Positions 52,537 through 62,439 are shown, counted from the first letter of the stretch. The stretch: 64,000 bases of DNA from Acidimicrobiia bacterium (GCA_041393965.1 JAWKJB010000003.1:186001-250000), one strand, 5' to 3'. The notes: a model not told the origin generated them from the sequence alone. Translations and numbers: made by a program.

Positions 52537-52944
52537 CTACGAGCCGTTGTTCGTCAGGGTCAGCACGGGGACCGCCGCAAGTTCGTCGAGAAGCGCCGTT
52601 CGAGCAGCCTTCCACGGTTCGTGGATCGCGCATTGCGTGGCACCCCCACACGGTCCACCCCTCAGGACGCAGGTCTCCGTGTCCGTTTTCCCCTCGACGG
52701 CCTCGATGAGATCGAGGACACTGATCGTGACCGGATCGGCGGCGAGCTGATAGCCACCGGTCGGCCCACGCTTGGAATCGACCCACCCCATGTGGACGAG
52801 GGGTGACATGATCTGAGGGAGGTAGGCCTGGGTGGTATCGATCGCTTCGGCAAGGTCCGACGACTGCATCGACGACTTCGACCGGCTCAGGACCCGCAGT
52901 GCATCAACGGCAAGCCCTGTCTTTTTCTGGATGGAGAATTTCAC
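52537..52944 (-). CDS. Rrf2-family Fe-S-sensing transcription regulator
   Basis: 135 residues. A winged-helix DNA-binding part (about 1-75, with KTGLAVDALRVLSRS and GWVDSKRGPTGGYQLA) is followed by three Cys in CVLRGGPCGGATQC (C-x6-C-x5-C), then a dimerisation helix. This is the cluster-binding pattern of IscR, NsrR and SufR relatives. Given the surrounding suf genes, a SufR/IscR role is the best guess; a nitric-oxide sensor (NsrR) is the main alternative. The start is GTG 52944. A perfect 8-base inverted repeat spans its promoter, suggesting self-control. Confidence 0.85.
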   Translation of the reverse strand: MKFSIQKKTGLAVDALRVLSRSKSSMQSSDLAEAIDTTQAYLPQIMSPLVHMGWVDSKRGPTGGYQLAADPVTISVLDLIEAVEGKTDTETCVLRGGPCGGATQCAIHEPWKAARTALLDELAAVPVLTLTNNGS

Positions 52945-52948
52945 AGTT

Positions 52949-52990
52949 CCGAAGTCTAGAACATTTATATCTCAGATGGGTCGACTTCGG
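52949..52990 (-). promoter_or_regulatory. rrf2 promoter with flanking inverted repeat
   Basis: CCGAAGTC (52949-52956) and GACTTCGG (52983-52990) are perfect complements 26 bases apart. Two candidate -10 hexamers lie on the minus strand: TATAAA (52969-52964) between the arms, and TAGACT (52958-52953), eight bases before the GTG start, overlapping one arm. Binding to the repeat would close the promoter. Confidence 0.45.
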
Positions 52991-53016
52991 GCTGAAGTTT
53001 GTCCCCAACCGGGACC

Positions 53017-53946
<930 letters not shown>

Positions 53947-53993
53947 CACCCCCGCCCCTTGGCTGTGAAACCGCGTCCCTTGCCGGGAACTGG

Positions 53994-54022
53994 AAGATAT
54001 CACCTTTCGGTCAGTGTGGCAA
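53994..54022 (-). promoter_or_regulatory. Sigma-factor gene promoter (TTGCCA-17-TATCTT)
   Basis: On the minus strand, -35 TTGCCA (54022-54017) and -10 TATCTT (53999-53994) are separated by exactly 17 bases, close to the housekeeping consensus. The opposite strand carries TACGCT at 54031-54036 for the divergent gene. Confidence 0.6.
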
Positions 54023-54077
54023 GAGAGCTGTACGCTTCATTCGCAGTCTCTTGAGGCACCCGTTCGGGGCGATCGGC

Positions 54078-55568
54078 ATGAAGCAACGGCCATTCACAGC
54101 ACTTGTCTCGATGGTCGCGCTCGTCGTCACCGGTTGCACCGGCATGAACGGCTTCGGGCCCAGTGATGCGGTTATCCCACCGGAACGGGGAGATCCCACG
54201 CTGCGGATCGTCGTCCTCGCTGCAGACGACCTCGGTGAGCTTCCATCGACGGTGATCCTCGACGGAGCGGTGCTCCCGGGATCAGGAGGCACGAGGGAGA
54301 TCCCATGGCGGCGAGAGCCGATCGAGGTGTCTGTCGCCGCAAGTGGATTCCACCCCCTCGATCATCGTATCGAGCGATATCCGGAGGGGGGAGTCGTCGA
54401 GTTCCGGCTCGAGCCGGTCGTGCTCACCGGCCGTATCACGACCCACGACGGACGGCCGCTCCCCGGAGCCTTGGTGGAACTGGGCGGCGACTCGGATCGG
54501 ACCGACAACGAGGGCCGGTACGCGCTCGAGCGAGCAACCGAAGGCACCATGACCCTGTCACGGCCCGCATGGCAGACACGGACCTACGACTGGGATGGGA
54601 CCATTCTCGAGGTGGACATACCGATGGAGCGGTTCGACATCAGGGCGATCCGAGCATCGGCGGCAGACCTCGGCGACTCGGCGGCCTGGGATCGGATGCT
54701 CGATCTGGCGGATCGCACCGCGATCAACGCCGTCGTCATCGACCTCAAGGACGAGAACGGGGCGGTGGTGTACGGTTCGACGCTGGCCAGGGCAGCCTCG
54801 ATCGGGGCGATCAACAGCTACTTCGACGCCACGACCGTGGTCGCGGACGCCAAGGAGCACGACCTGTACACGATCGGTCGGATCGGTGTGTTCCAGGACG
54901 ACTTCTACGCAACGGCCGAGCCGGACCACGCCGTGACAACCACAACCGGGGAGCTGTGGCGAGCATCGAACGGCCATGGCTGGGTCGACCCTTCGGACCC
55001 CGCAGGTTACGAATACTCGGTTGCGCTCGCCGAGGAGGCATGCCTTCTCGGATTCGACGAGATCCAGTTCGACTATGTCTCGTGGCCGATCGGTGATCTC
55101 GACAACGCCGTCTTCGACGGCGAGTACAACCAGGAGGTTCGGGTGGCGTCGATCACGGCCTTCCTTGAGCGTGCCTACACCGTACTGCATCCACGATGCG
55201 CCGTGTCGACGACCGTTCTCGGCATCGTGCTCGAGTCAGGAACCGACGAGGGGGTGGGTCAGGAGCCGTCGGCGATGTCCGGCGCAGTCGATGTCCTATC
55301 GCCAACCCTCTACACGACGAACTACGGCGCCGGGTGGAAGGGGATGGATGATCCGAACGATCACGCCGTCGAGGTTGTCACAACGGCCCTCGACGGTGGT
55401 GCCAGCAAGCTCGTCGGTTTTGCCTATCTGCGTCCGTGGCTCCAGACCTGGGCGATCAGCGAAACGGATCAGCGAGCCGTACAGTCAGCGGTCAGCAACG
55501 ATGGCATGGGGTGGCTGTTGTGGAGCAACAACGCGCAATACACGATGGGGAACCTGCCGAGCGGTTAG
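54078..55568 (+). CDS. Secreted lipoprotein with DUF4015 putative glycosidase domain
   Basis: About 496 residues. The signal MKQRPFTALVSMVALVVTGC carries a lipobox Cys at about residue 20. A carboxypeptidase-regulatory-like beta-sandwich follows (about 113-170, with RITTHDGRPLPGALVELGG). Then comes a TIM-barrel-like DUF4015 domain (about 190-490) with AVVIDLKDENGAV, GFDEIQFDYVSWP (candidate acidic catalytic residues) and DVLSPTLYTTNY. The family is proposed to be glycosidase-like; no substrate is proven. ATG 54078 gives a sensible signal peptide; TTG 54051 is possible. It is divergent from the sigma factor and overlaps the uracil-glycosylase gene. Confidence 0.8.
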   Translation: MKQRPFTALVSMVALVVTGCTGMNGFGPSDAVIPPERGDPTLRIVVLAADDLGELPSTVILDGAVLPGSGGTREIPWRREPIEVSVAASGFHPLDHRIERYPEGGVVEFRLEPVVLTGRITTHDGRPLPGALVELGGDSDRTDNEGRYALERATEGTMTLSRPAWQTRTYDWDGTILEVDIPMERFDIRAIRASAADLGDSAAWDRMLDLADRTAINAVVIDLKDENGAVVYGSTLARAASIGAINSYFDATTVVADAKEHDLYTIGRIGVFQDDFYATAEPDHAVTTTTGELWRASNGHGWVDPSDPAGYEYSVALAEEACLLGFDEIQFDYVSWPIGDLDNAVFDGEYNQEVRVASITAFLERAYTVLHPRCAVSTTVLGIVLESGTDEGVGQEPSAMSGAVDVLSPTLYTTNYGAGWKGMDDPNDHAVEVVTTALDGGASKLVGFAYLRPWLQTWAISETDQRAVQSAVSNDGMGWLLWSNNAQYTMGNLPSG

Positions 55569-56233
55569 CGAACCTCACCGAGGAGCTGATCCAATGTCGA
55601 CGCTGCCCTCGACTGGTGGCATGGCGCGAGGAGGTGGCAAGGACCAAGCGTGCCGCCTTTGAAGGTGAGGAGTATTGGGGCAAGCCGGTACCGGGGTTCG
55701 GGGATCCGATGGCTCGGATCGTCGTCATCGGCCTCGCACCCGCTGCACACGGGGCCAACCGCACCGGGCGCATGTTCACCGGTGATCGTTCAGGTGATTG
55801 GCTGTTTCGCGCGTTGCACACGGCGGGTCTGGCATCGCAGCCACATTCGGTCTCGACAACCGACGGGCTCACGCTGTCAGATGTCTGGATCACGGCACCG
55901 GTGCGGTGTGCGCCGCCCCAGAACAAGCCGACACCGGCAGAGCGGGATGCGTGCTCGTCGTGGTTCGATGCCGAACTCGGGATGCTCGCCAACGCCCGAG
56001 TGTTTGTCGCGCTCGGTCAGTACGGCTATCACGCCCTGTGGGCCCACCTGGCTCGTGCAGGACAGCCCCTCCCGGTCCCACGGCCGAAGTTCGCCCACGG
56101 TCTCGAGACCGCCATCGGCCCCCTCACGATTCTCACCAGTTTCCATGTCTCCCAGCAGAACACCTTCACGGGAAGGCTGACGGTCGAGATGCTCGATGCC
56201 GTGTTCTTGCGAGCCGTACGGCTCGTGTCGTGA
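55520..56233 (+). CDS. udgB: Type 5 uracil-DNA glycosylase (UdgB)
   Basis: About 237 residues. The Fe-S ligands are all visible: CRRC near the N-terminus, then Cys in APVRCAPPQNKP and in ERDACSSW. The catalytic-pocket motif GLAPAAHGANRTGRMFTGDRSG is the family B form (GLAPA with A in place of N/D), and the C-terminal H-containing motif is SFHVSQQNTFTGRLT. UdgB removes uracil and some other deaminated bases from DNA. GTG 55520 overlaps the preceding gene by 49 bases; ATG 55436 is possible but less likely. As an Fe-S enzyme it fits its place among the suf genes. Confidence 0.9.
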   Translation: MEQQRAIHDGEPAERLANLTEELIQCRRCPRLVAWREEVARTKRAAFEGEEYWGKPVPGFGDPMARIVVIGLAPAAHGANRTGRMFTGDRSGDWLFRALHTAGLASQPHSVSTTDGLTLSDVWITAPVRCAPPQNKPTPAERDACSSWFDAELGMLANARVFVALGQYGYHALWAHLARAGQPLPVPRPKFAHGLETAIGPLTILTSFHVSQQNTFTGRLTVEMLDAVFLRAVRLVS

Positions 56234-56293
56234 GCGACGACATGCACGCCCGGGTCCTCCATGGGGGCGTGATGGGCAATTCACCTATCGTCG

Positions 56294-56325
56294 TATTGGA
56301 AACGCCGAGGATCCAGTAACCTCGG
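56294..56325 (+). promoter_or_regulatory. sufD promoter with inverted repeat over the -10
   Basis: TAACCT at 56317-56322 is a possible -10, with TTGGAA at 56296-56301 as a short-spaced -35. The inverted repeat CCGAGG-N9-CCTCGG (56305-56310 and 56320-56325) overlaps the -10 and could be an operator. The sequence differs from the sufB dyad. Confidence 0.35.
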
Positions 56326-56349
56326 AGCATCCCAGCAAGGACATCTGGC

Positions 56350-57549
56350 GTGACAACACCCGCAACCATCGGAATCGATGACGCCGCGTGGATGGCGACT
56401 CGGCGCTCGGACGCGAGCCAACGGCTCGCGACCACAACCATGCCGTCCGAACGCGAGGAGGTCTGGCGCTACCTCGACCTCGACTTCGATCCCGACTTCG
56501 GCTCGGCGCCGCTCGCGCCCGGCGCTTTCCCTTCCGCTGATCAGTTGATGGACGACTGGGTCGGCTCGGTGATCTCGATCGTCGACGGGTTCGTTACGAC
56601 CGACGGTGTGCACACCGTTGTATCCGAGCCGGAGGCGACCGACGACGGTGTCGGATCTGATCTGTTCGCAACAGCGTACGATGCGCTCGCCCCGGGTGCT
56701 GCGCTCGTGGATGCCGGTCATCTCGGGGAGCCGGTCTTCGTCGATATCGCAGCGACCGGCCCCGGAACCACCTTTCCGGGAGTGCATATCCACGCGCCCG
56801 CCGGATGCGATGCCTCGGTGGTGATCCGCTACCGGTCCGCTTCCGATGACGCTGCCGTGGTCGTGCCGCGCCTCACCGCCAAGGTCGGCGACAATGCTCG
56901 GCTCGCACTCACGATCATCCAGGACTGGAACTACGCGACGAGGGCGATGGGGCGAGCCGTCGTCGATCTCGGGCAGGATGCGGGGCTGACCCTGTCGGAG
57001 GTCGGCCTCGGTGCACTCCTTGGTCGCTTGCACCTCGATGTCAACTTCATCGGCCGCGGATCGTGGGGTCAGATCCACGGTGCCTACTTCGGCGAGGAGA
57101 ACCAGACCCTCGACTACCGGTACTTCATGAACCACATCGGGACCAACACGCGGTCTGACATGTTCCTCAAAGGTGCCGTGGAGGACGAGGCGCTGTCGGT
57201 GTTCACCGGCATGATCAGGATCGAGACGACCGGCCAGAAGACCGAGGCGTTCCAGACGAACCGGAACCTGATCCTTTCACGCGGTGCGTCGGCACAGTCC
57301 GTTCCCAACCTTGAGATCCTCGCGAACGATGTCAAGTGCGGTCACGGATCGAGCGTCGGTCCCCTCGACGAGGACCAGCGCTACTACCTGATGAGCCGAG
57401 GGCTGATTCCCGAGGTCGCCGACCGGCTGCAGGTCCGGGGCTTCTTCGAGGAGGCCATCGCCAAGATCCCCCATGCGGATCTCGCACCGTGGATCCGCGA
57501 GCGGATCAACGCCAAGTATGTCCTTGCCCAGGAAGAAGGCAGGGTATGA
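56350..57549 (+). CDS. sufD: Fe-S cluster assembly protein SufD
   Basis: 399 residues, beta-helix partner of SufB in SufBC2D. The C-terminal core carries GRGSWGQIHGAYFGEENQTLDYRYFMNHIG, the TGMIRIETTGQKTEAFQTNRNLILS run and CGHGSSVGPLDEDQRYYLMSRGL, typical of SufD. The N-terminal half is more divergent, as usual. GTG 56350 has AAGGA about eight bases upstream. Its end overlaps the Rieske gene by 4 bases. Confidence 0.93.
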   Translation: MTTPATIGIDDAAWMATRRSDASQRLATTTMPSEREEVWRYLDLDFDPDFGSAPLAPGAFPSADQLMDDWVGSVISIVDGFVTTDGVHTVVSEPEATDDGVGSDLFATAYDALAPGAALVDAGHLGEPVFVDIAATGPGTTFPGVHIHAPAGCDASVVIRYRSASDDAAVVVPRLTAKVGDNARLALTIIQDWNYATRAMGRAVVDLGQDAGLTLSEVGLGALLGRLHLDVNFIGRGSWGQIHGAYFGEENQTLDYRYFMNHIGTNTRSDMFLKGAVEDEALSVFTGMIRIETTGQKTEAFQTNRNLILSRGASAQSVPNLEILANDVKCGHGSSVGPLDEDQRYYLMSRGLIPEVADRLQVRGFFEEAIAKIPHADLAPWIRERINAKYVLAQEEGRV

Positions 57550-57881
57550 CGATCCATTCCCTCGGCTCCATCGATGCGCTCCCCGACGGAAAAGGGACCC
57601 GTTTCGATTTCGGTGATGAACGCATCGCGGTGTTCCGTGTCGGCGGGGCGGTGTATGCCATCGGAGATCGCTGTAGCCATGCGGAGGCATCGCTGTCTGA
57701 GGGCGAGCTGTTCGGGCTCGAGGTCGAGTGTCCGAGGCATGGTGCCGAGTTCGACATCACCACCGGTGCCGTCTGCTCGCTGCCAGCGACCAAGCCGGTT
57801 CCGTCGTACCCAACGGAGGTGCGTGACGGTGAGGTCCTCATCACGATCACAACGAAGGAAGAAGATGTCAAGCGCACTTGA
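57546..57881 (+). CDS. Rieske-type [2Fe-2S] ferredoxin
   Basis: 111 residues. The two-Cys two-His ligands are in CSHAEASLSEG and CPRHGAEFD (C-x-H ... C-x2-H). It is soluble (no membrane helix) and belongs to the non-haem dioxygenase ferredoxin group often found between sufD and sufC in actinobacteria. It may supply electrons for cluster assembly or be an early client; neither is proven. ATG 57546 overlaps sufD, and its end is overlapped by sufC by 17 bases. Confidence 0.9.
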   Translation: MTIHSLGSIDALPDGKGTRFDFGDERIAVFRVGGAVYAIGDRCSHAEASLSEGELFGLEVECPRHGAEFDITTGAVCSLPATKPVPSYPTEVRDGEVLITITTKEEDVKRT

Positions 57882-58593
57882 GGTCAGCAATCTGACCGCG
57901 TCGATCGGAGATCTCGCGATTCTCAAGGGGGTCGATCTGGAGGTGCCGTTCGGAGAGGTCCACGCGGTGATGGGACCAAACGGTTCCGGGAAGTCGACCC
58001 TCTGCCATGTCCTGATGGGCAAGGACGACTACACGGCGTCCGGCACGGCTCGGGTGGACGGAGTGGACATCATGGGCATGACCGTCGATGAACGGGCCCG
58101 CGTGGGGCTGTTCGAAGCCTTCCAGTATCCGACCGAGATTCCGGGCGTCACGCTCGATGATCTCGTCGGTGCGATGGCGGCGTCGAACCCCGACGACGAC
58201 GGATTCTGGGCGCGCGCCGATGCGACCGCACAGACCCTGTCGATGGATCGATTCCGGAAGCGGTCGGTGAATGTCGGGCTGTCCGGTGGCGAGAAGAAGC
58301 GTTCGGAGATGTACCTGCTCGGCGTTGCGAACCCCAAGGTGGCGATCCTCGACGAGATCGACTCGGGTCTCGACATCGACGCGGTGCGCGAGGTCGCAGC
58401 GCTGGTCGAGTCCATGCGAAGCGACGAGCGCGCTGTGCTCATCATCACGCACTACAGCAGGATCCTGCGCTACCTATCGGTCGACCGTGTCCATGTCATG
58501 GTGAGCGGCAAGATCGTCAGAAGTGGTGGTCCCGAGGTCGCAGAGGAACTCGAGTCCGGCGGCTACGCCGAATTGCAGGCAGCAGCTCGGTAG
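57865..58593 (+). CDS. sufC: Fe-S cluster assembly ATPase SufC
   Basis: 242 residues, ABC-type ATPase of SufBC2D. Walker A is GPNGSGKST (about 35-43), the signature is LSGGEKKRSEM and Walker B with its Glu is AILDEIDSGLD, the SufC form. The H-loop is IITHYSR. AAGGAAG precedes ATG 57865, which lies inside the Rieske gene. A GC hairpin (58601-58612) follows the stop. Confidence 0.95.
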   Translation: MSSALEVSNLTASIGDLAILKGVDLEVPFGEVHAVMGPNGSGKSTLCHVLMGKDDYTASGTARVDGVDIMGMTVDERARVGLFEAFQYPTEIPGVTLDDLVGAMAASNPDDDGFWARADATAQTLSMDRFRKRSVNVGLSGGEKKRSEMYLLGVANPKVAILDEIDSGLDIDAVREVAALVESMRSDERAVLIITHYSRILRYLSVDRVHVMVSGKIVRSGGPEVAEELESGGYAELQAAAR

Positions 58594-58600
58594 CGCACAG

Positions 58601-58612
58601 GCAGCCGGCTGC
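58601..58612 (+). terminator. Possible T-less terminator after sufC
   Basis: GCAGCCGGCTGC is a 12-base palindrome flanked by CACA and TGTG that can extend the stem with a bulge. It lacks a T-run. It lies between sufC and the sir2 promoter. Confidence 0.3.
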
Positions 58613-58651
58613 GGTGTGATCCGAGTGAGGTCCGGTGCCTTGCGTTCATAG

Positions 58652-58657
58652 TACGGT
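58652..58657 (+). promoter_or_regulatory. -10 hexamer TACGGT for leaderless sir2
   Basis: TACGGT ends seven bases before ATG 58665, with no ribosome-binding site. Confidence 0.5.
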
Positions 58658-58664
58658 TCGTGCC

Positions 58665-59426
58665 ATGGACGGCTCGATGTCACACCTCACCAGGCTCGTC
58701 GCCCAAGCCGACGCCATTCTCATCCTGAGCGGCGCAGGGATCTCCACGGCAAGTGGCATCCCCGATTTTCGCGGACCAAACGGGATCTGGAAGGCCGAAC
58801 GCCCCGTCCCGTTCGACGAGTTCCTCACCAACGAGCAACGCCGGATCGCGTCCTGGGAACAGAAGGTACGAGCCGCCGAGGTCCTCCGGGACGCACGACC
58901 GAATGCTGTTCATGTGGCGTGTGTCGAGCTCGAGGCCTCTGGCAAGCTCGAGATGGTTGCCACACAGAACATCGACGGTCTGCACGCCGAGGCGGGCACC
59001 TCGCCCGGACGGCTCGTCGAGTTGCATGGCACCGGCCGGGAGGCCGGGTGCCTGTCGTGCGGTGAACGCACACCGATCGAGCCGCATCTCGAGCGGTTTG
59101 TGGCGACGGGAACAGCGCCGACCTGTGCGGCGTGTGGTGGTCTCCTCAAGTCGGCGACCATCAGTTTCGGGCAGGCCCTCGATCCGCTTGTGCTCGATCG
59201 GGCTCATCGGGCGGCGGAGCGCTGCGATCTGGTGGTGGCACTCGGGACCTCGCTCAGCGTGTATCCCGCCGCGGACCTTCCTCTGACGGCGGTTCGTCGA
59301 GGTATTCCGTACGCAATTGTCAATCGGGGCGGTACCGACCACGACACCTGGACCGGAGTAACGGTGCGCATCGATGGTGATGTCAACGAGGTGTTTCCAC
59401 AAGTGGTCGCGGCCGCCATCGGCTGA
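58665..59426 (+). CDS. cobB: Sir2-family NAD-dependent protein deacylase
   Basis: 253 residues. The NAD pocket is GAGISTASGIPDFRGPNGIWK, the substrate loop QNIDGLHAEAGT, and the catalytic His is in ELHGTGR. Four zinc Cys sit in CLSCGE and CAACGG, and the C-terminal nicotinamide-side GTSLSVYPAADLPL is normal. It removes acyl groups from Lys using NAD and releases nicotinamide, which PncA and PncB downstream could recycle. The GNAT/acyl-CoA synthetase at 23.7 kb is a possible opposing acetyltransferase. I chose ATG 58665 from promoter spacing; ATG 58677 is also in frame. Confidence 0.92.
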   Translation: MDGSMSHLTRLVAQADAILILSGAGISTASGIPDFRGPNGIWKAERPVPFDEFLTNEQRRIASWEQKVRAAEVLRDARPNAVHVACVELEASGKLEMVATQNIDGLHAEAGTSPGRLVELHGTGREAGCLSCGERTPIEPHLERFVATGTAPTCAACGGLLKSATISFGQALDPLVLDRAHRAAERCDLVVALGTSLSVYPAADLPLTAVRRGIPYAIVNRGGTDHDTWTGVTVRIDGDVNEVFPQVVAAAIG

Positions 59427-59447
59427 AGTGACGCCGCGCGGGGTCAC

Positions 59448-59477
59448 TATCGTTTGGACGAGTCGACGGTGAGGAGG
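59448..59477 (+). promoter_or_regulatory. fumC promoter -10 and Shine-Dalgarno
   Basis: TATCGT at 59448-59453 is a good -10, and GAGGAGG at 59471-59477 lies five bases before ATG 59483. Confidence 0.5.
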
Positions 59478-59482
59478 AGACG

Positions 59483-60871
59483 ATGCGGGTCGAGAAGGAC
59501 TCGATGGGCGAGGTGTCCGTGCCGGACGGTGCGTACTACGGTGCCTCGACCCAACGGGCCGTTGACAACTTCCCGATCTCGAACCTCCGATTCGGACGCT
59601 CGTTCATCTGGGCCCTCGGCCTCCTCAAGGCCTCAGCCGCCGAAACGAACCTCACGCTCGGTCTGATCGACGAGCGGCAGGCAGACGCGATCATCGCGGC
59701 GGCCGAGGAAGTCATGAACGGGGACCTCGACGACCAGTTCGTCCTCGACATCTTTCAGACGGGATCCGGCACATCGACGAACATGAACGCGAACGAGGTG
59801 ATCGCAAACCGAGCGACGGAGATCCTCGGCGGGGAGCTCGGATCAAAGTTGATCCACCCGAACGACCATGTCAACGCGAGCCAGTCCTCGAACGACACCA
59901 TTCCCACCGCTATCCATGTGGCTGCCGTGGCCGGCATCGAGCAGCGGCTCCTTCCCGCACTCGATGCCCTCGCCGAATCGCTCGAGGCCAAGTCCGACGA
60001 GTTCGACGATGTGCTCAAGTCGGGCCGAACCCATCTGATGGATGCAACACCGGTCCGTCTCGGCCAGGAGTTTGGCGGCTACGCCGCCCAGGTGCGCAAG
60101 GGCATTGCCCGTCTTCGGGCGATCCTTCCGGACCTGCACGAGCTCGCGCTCGGCGGAACGGCGGTCGGGACGGGTATCAATGCCCCGCAAGGTTTTGCGT
60201 CGGGGACGATCGGGCGCATGGCGGAACGATCCGGATATCCCTTCGTCGAGGCAGCGGATCATTTCGAGGCGCAGGCGTCCAAAGATGCCGTCGTCAGCGC
60301 ATCTGGGGCACTCAAGACGGTTGCCGTGTCCTTGTTCAAGATCTCGAACGACCTCCGATGGCTCTCATCGGGCCCACGAACGGGTATCGCCGAGATCACC
60401 CTTCCCTCGCTCCAGCCCGGATCCTCGATCATGCCGGGGAAGGTCAACCCGGTGATTTCGGAGATGATGATGCAGGTTGCGAGCCATGTGATCGGAAACG
60501 ACACCGCCATCACATGGGGCGGTGCCAACGGCAACTTCGAGCTCAATGTGATGATGCCGATGATGGCTCACAACCTGCTTGAGTCCATCGACCTCCTCGC
60601 GTCGGCGGCGGCGGTCATGCGGGACAAGATGGTGGTCGGGATCGAGGCAAACTCGGAGCGAGCCAAGTGGCTCCTCGAGCAGAATGTGATCATCATTACG
60701 GCGCTCGTTCCACTGATCGGATACGACACCTCTGCCGAGGTGGCGAAGAAGGCGTTTGCCGAGGGCCGAAGCGTCCGTGAGGTCGCCCTCGAGATGGGAG
60801 TGCTTCCCGAAGAGGAGCTCAACGCTGCGCTTGATCTGCGCCCGATGACCGAGGGTGGTATCACGGGTTGA
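59483..60871 (+). CDS. fumC: Class II fumarate hydratase
   Basis: Interconverts fumarate and malate in the TCA cycle, without an Fe-S cluster. 462 residues. Conserved parts are QTGSGTSTNMNANEV, HPNDHVNASQSSND (substrate site) and the family signature GSSIMPGKVNPV near residue 316. TGNGTAIN-type segment TAVGTGINAPQGF also fits. The very similar aspartase is less likely because the substrate-loop pattern is that of FumC. Its stop overlaps the TTG start of pncB. Confidence 0.94.
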   Translation: MRVEKDSMGEVSVPDGAYYGASTQRAVDNFPISNLRFGRSFIWALGLLKASAAETNLTLGLIDERQADAIIAAAEEVMNGDLDDQFVLDIFQTGSGTSTNMNANEVIANRATEILGGELGSKLIHPNDHVNASQSSNDTIPTAIHVAAVAGIEQRLLPALDALAESLEAKSDEFDDVLKSGRTHLMDATPVRLGQEFGGYAAQVRKGIARLRAILPDLHELALGGTAVGTGINAPQGFASGTIGRMAERSGYPFVEAADHFEAQASKDAVVSASGALKTVAVSLFKISNDLRWLSSGPRTGIAEITLPSLQPGSSIMPGKVNPVISEMMMQVASHVIGNDTAITWGGANGNFELNVMMPMMAHNLLESIDLLASAAAVMRDKMVVGIEANSERAKWLLEQNVIIITALVPLIGYDTSAEVAKKAFAEGRSVREVALEMGVLPEEELNAALDLRPMTEGGITG

Positions 60872-62439
60872 GGTTCAGTCCGCCGCCGGCATCGGGCATG
60901 GGACCCGCGCGGGATCCGATGATGGAGGGTTTCCTGTTCACCGATCAGTACCAGTTGACAATGGCCCAGCTGTACTGGAAGTACGGACTTGCCGACACCA
61001 CCGCCCAGTTCGACTACTTCTTCAGGCGGTACCCGAACTACGGCGAGCACCAGGCCGGGTACGCCGTCACCGCGGGCATGGGATGGCTCCTCGACTGGAT
61101 CGAGACAACCCGCATCACCGCCGAGGATCTCGAGGCCCTTCGCGCACAAACCGACAGGACAGGATCGCGCCGTTTCGACGACGGTTTCCTGGCGTGGCTC
61201 GCCGAGGACGGGAGCTTCGACCGGCTCCGGATCAGGTCGATCGCCGAGGGTCGAATCGTCCATGCCGCCGAGCCGATCGCCGTCGTGGAAGGCCCCCTCG
61301 CGGTCGCTCAGATCCTTGAGACCTCACTGCTGAACCATCTCAACTACCAGACCCTGATCGCAACCAAGGCCTCCCGAATCGCCGAACAGGCCCGAGGTGC
61401 CGTAGTGCTTGAGTTCGGGATGCGTCGGGGTCCTGATCAGGGGACGAACGCTGGCACGCGCGCGGCGCTGATCGGTGGGGCGCATGCCAGCTCCAATGTG
61501 GGCGCATCGGCGGTGTTCGGGACCGACCCAATGGGTACCCATGCTCATTCGATGGTGCAGCTGTTCATGGCGCTCGGTGAGGGCGAGATCGGGGCTTTTC
61601 GGGCGTATGCCGCAACCTATCCGGACGAATGTCTGCTGCTCGTCGACACCATTGACACCTTGCGCAGCGGACTCCCGAACGCCATCGAGGTGTTCGGGGA
61701 GCTTCGAGCTCGGGGCCACGAGCCGGTAGGGATCCGTCTCGATTCGGGAGATCTTGCGCACCTCGCGGTCCGTTCCGCTGCCATGCTCGACGATGCCGGA
61801 TTCCCCGATGTCGCGATCGTGCTGTCCTCGGACCTCGACGAACTCGCGATGTGGCAGATCCGGGAACAGATCATCCAGGAGGCACCCGCATATGGCCTCG
61901 AGCCCGACGCCGTTGTCGCAAGGCTCACCTACGGAGTCGGGACCCGGCTCGTCACCTCCCACGGCGACTCGGCGCTCGGCGGTGTGTACAAGCTCGTCGG
62001 CATCGAACGCGACGGTGCACTTGCACCGGCAATCAAGGTCTCTGATTCGCCTGCGAAGATGCCGATTCCGGGCGACAAGCGCCTGTGGCGCGTCTATGAC
62101 CAGCGCGGCCTCGCAACGGCCGATGTGGTTGCTCTCACCGGTGAATCTGTGGCACGGAACGAACCGATCACGGTGCACCATCCGCACCAGCCGGGCGTCA
62201 GCCGTCGCCTCGACGCCGGTCAGGTCCACGATGTGGAGGAACTCCATGTCGTCGTGTTCGACACGGGACAGCGCCGGGACCGGGATGGGAGCATCGATGC
62301 CCTCCGTGCCCGCCGCGACGCCGACCTTGACCGGCTCGATGTCGGTGTCAGACGCCTCGTCAATCCCCACCGATACCATGTTTCGGTGACCGATGGCGTG
62401 CGCGACCTTCGCGACCGGCTCCTTGCCGGGTACCACTAA
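60868..62439 (+). CDS. pncB: Nicotinate phosphoribosyltransferase
   Basis: Couples nicotinate to PRPP for NAD salvage. 523 residues in the longest frame. FTDQYQLTMAQLYWKYG near the start, the GMRRGPDQGTNAGTRAALIGGAHASSN stretch, GTHAHSMV, the PRPP-site segments IRLDSGDLAHL and GVGTRLVTSHGDSALGGVYKLV are all typical. The start is uncertain. TTG 60868 overlaps the fumC stop, while ATG 60898, 60919 or 60922 would fit the family length better. It converges on pncA, overlapping it by 4 bases. Confidence 0.92.
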   Translation: MRFSPPPASGMGPARDPMMEGFLFTDQYQLTMAQLYWKYGLADTTAQFDYFFRRYPNYGEHQAGYAVTAGMGWLLDWIETTRITAEDLEALRAQTDRTGSRRFDDGFLAWLAEDGSFDRLRIRSIAEGRIVHAAEPIAVVEGPLAVAQILETSLLNHLNYQTLIATKASRIAEQARGAVVLEFGMRRGPDQGTNAGTRAALIGGAHASSNVGASAVFGTDPMGTHAHSMVQLFMALGEGEIGAFRAYAATYPDECLLLVDTIDTLRSGLPNAIEVFGELRARGHEPVGIRLDSGDLAHLAVRSAAMLDDAGFPDVAIVLSSDLDELAMWQIREQIIQEAPAYGLEPDAVVARLTYGVGTRLVTSHGDSALGGVYKLVGIERDGALAPAIKVSDSPAKMPIPGDKRLWRVYDQRGLATADVVALTGESVARNEPITVHHPHQPGVSRRLDAGQVHDVEELHVVVFDTGQRRDRDGSIDALRARRDADLDRLDVGVRRLVNPHRYHVSVTDGVRDLRDRLLAGYH

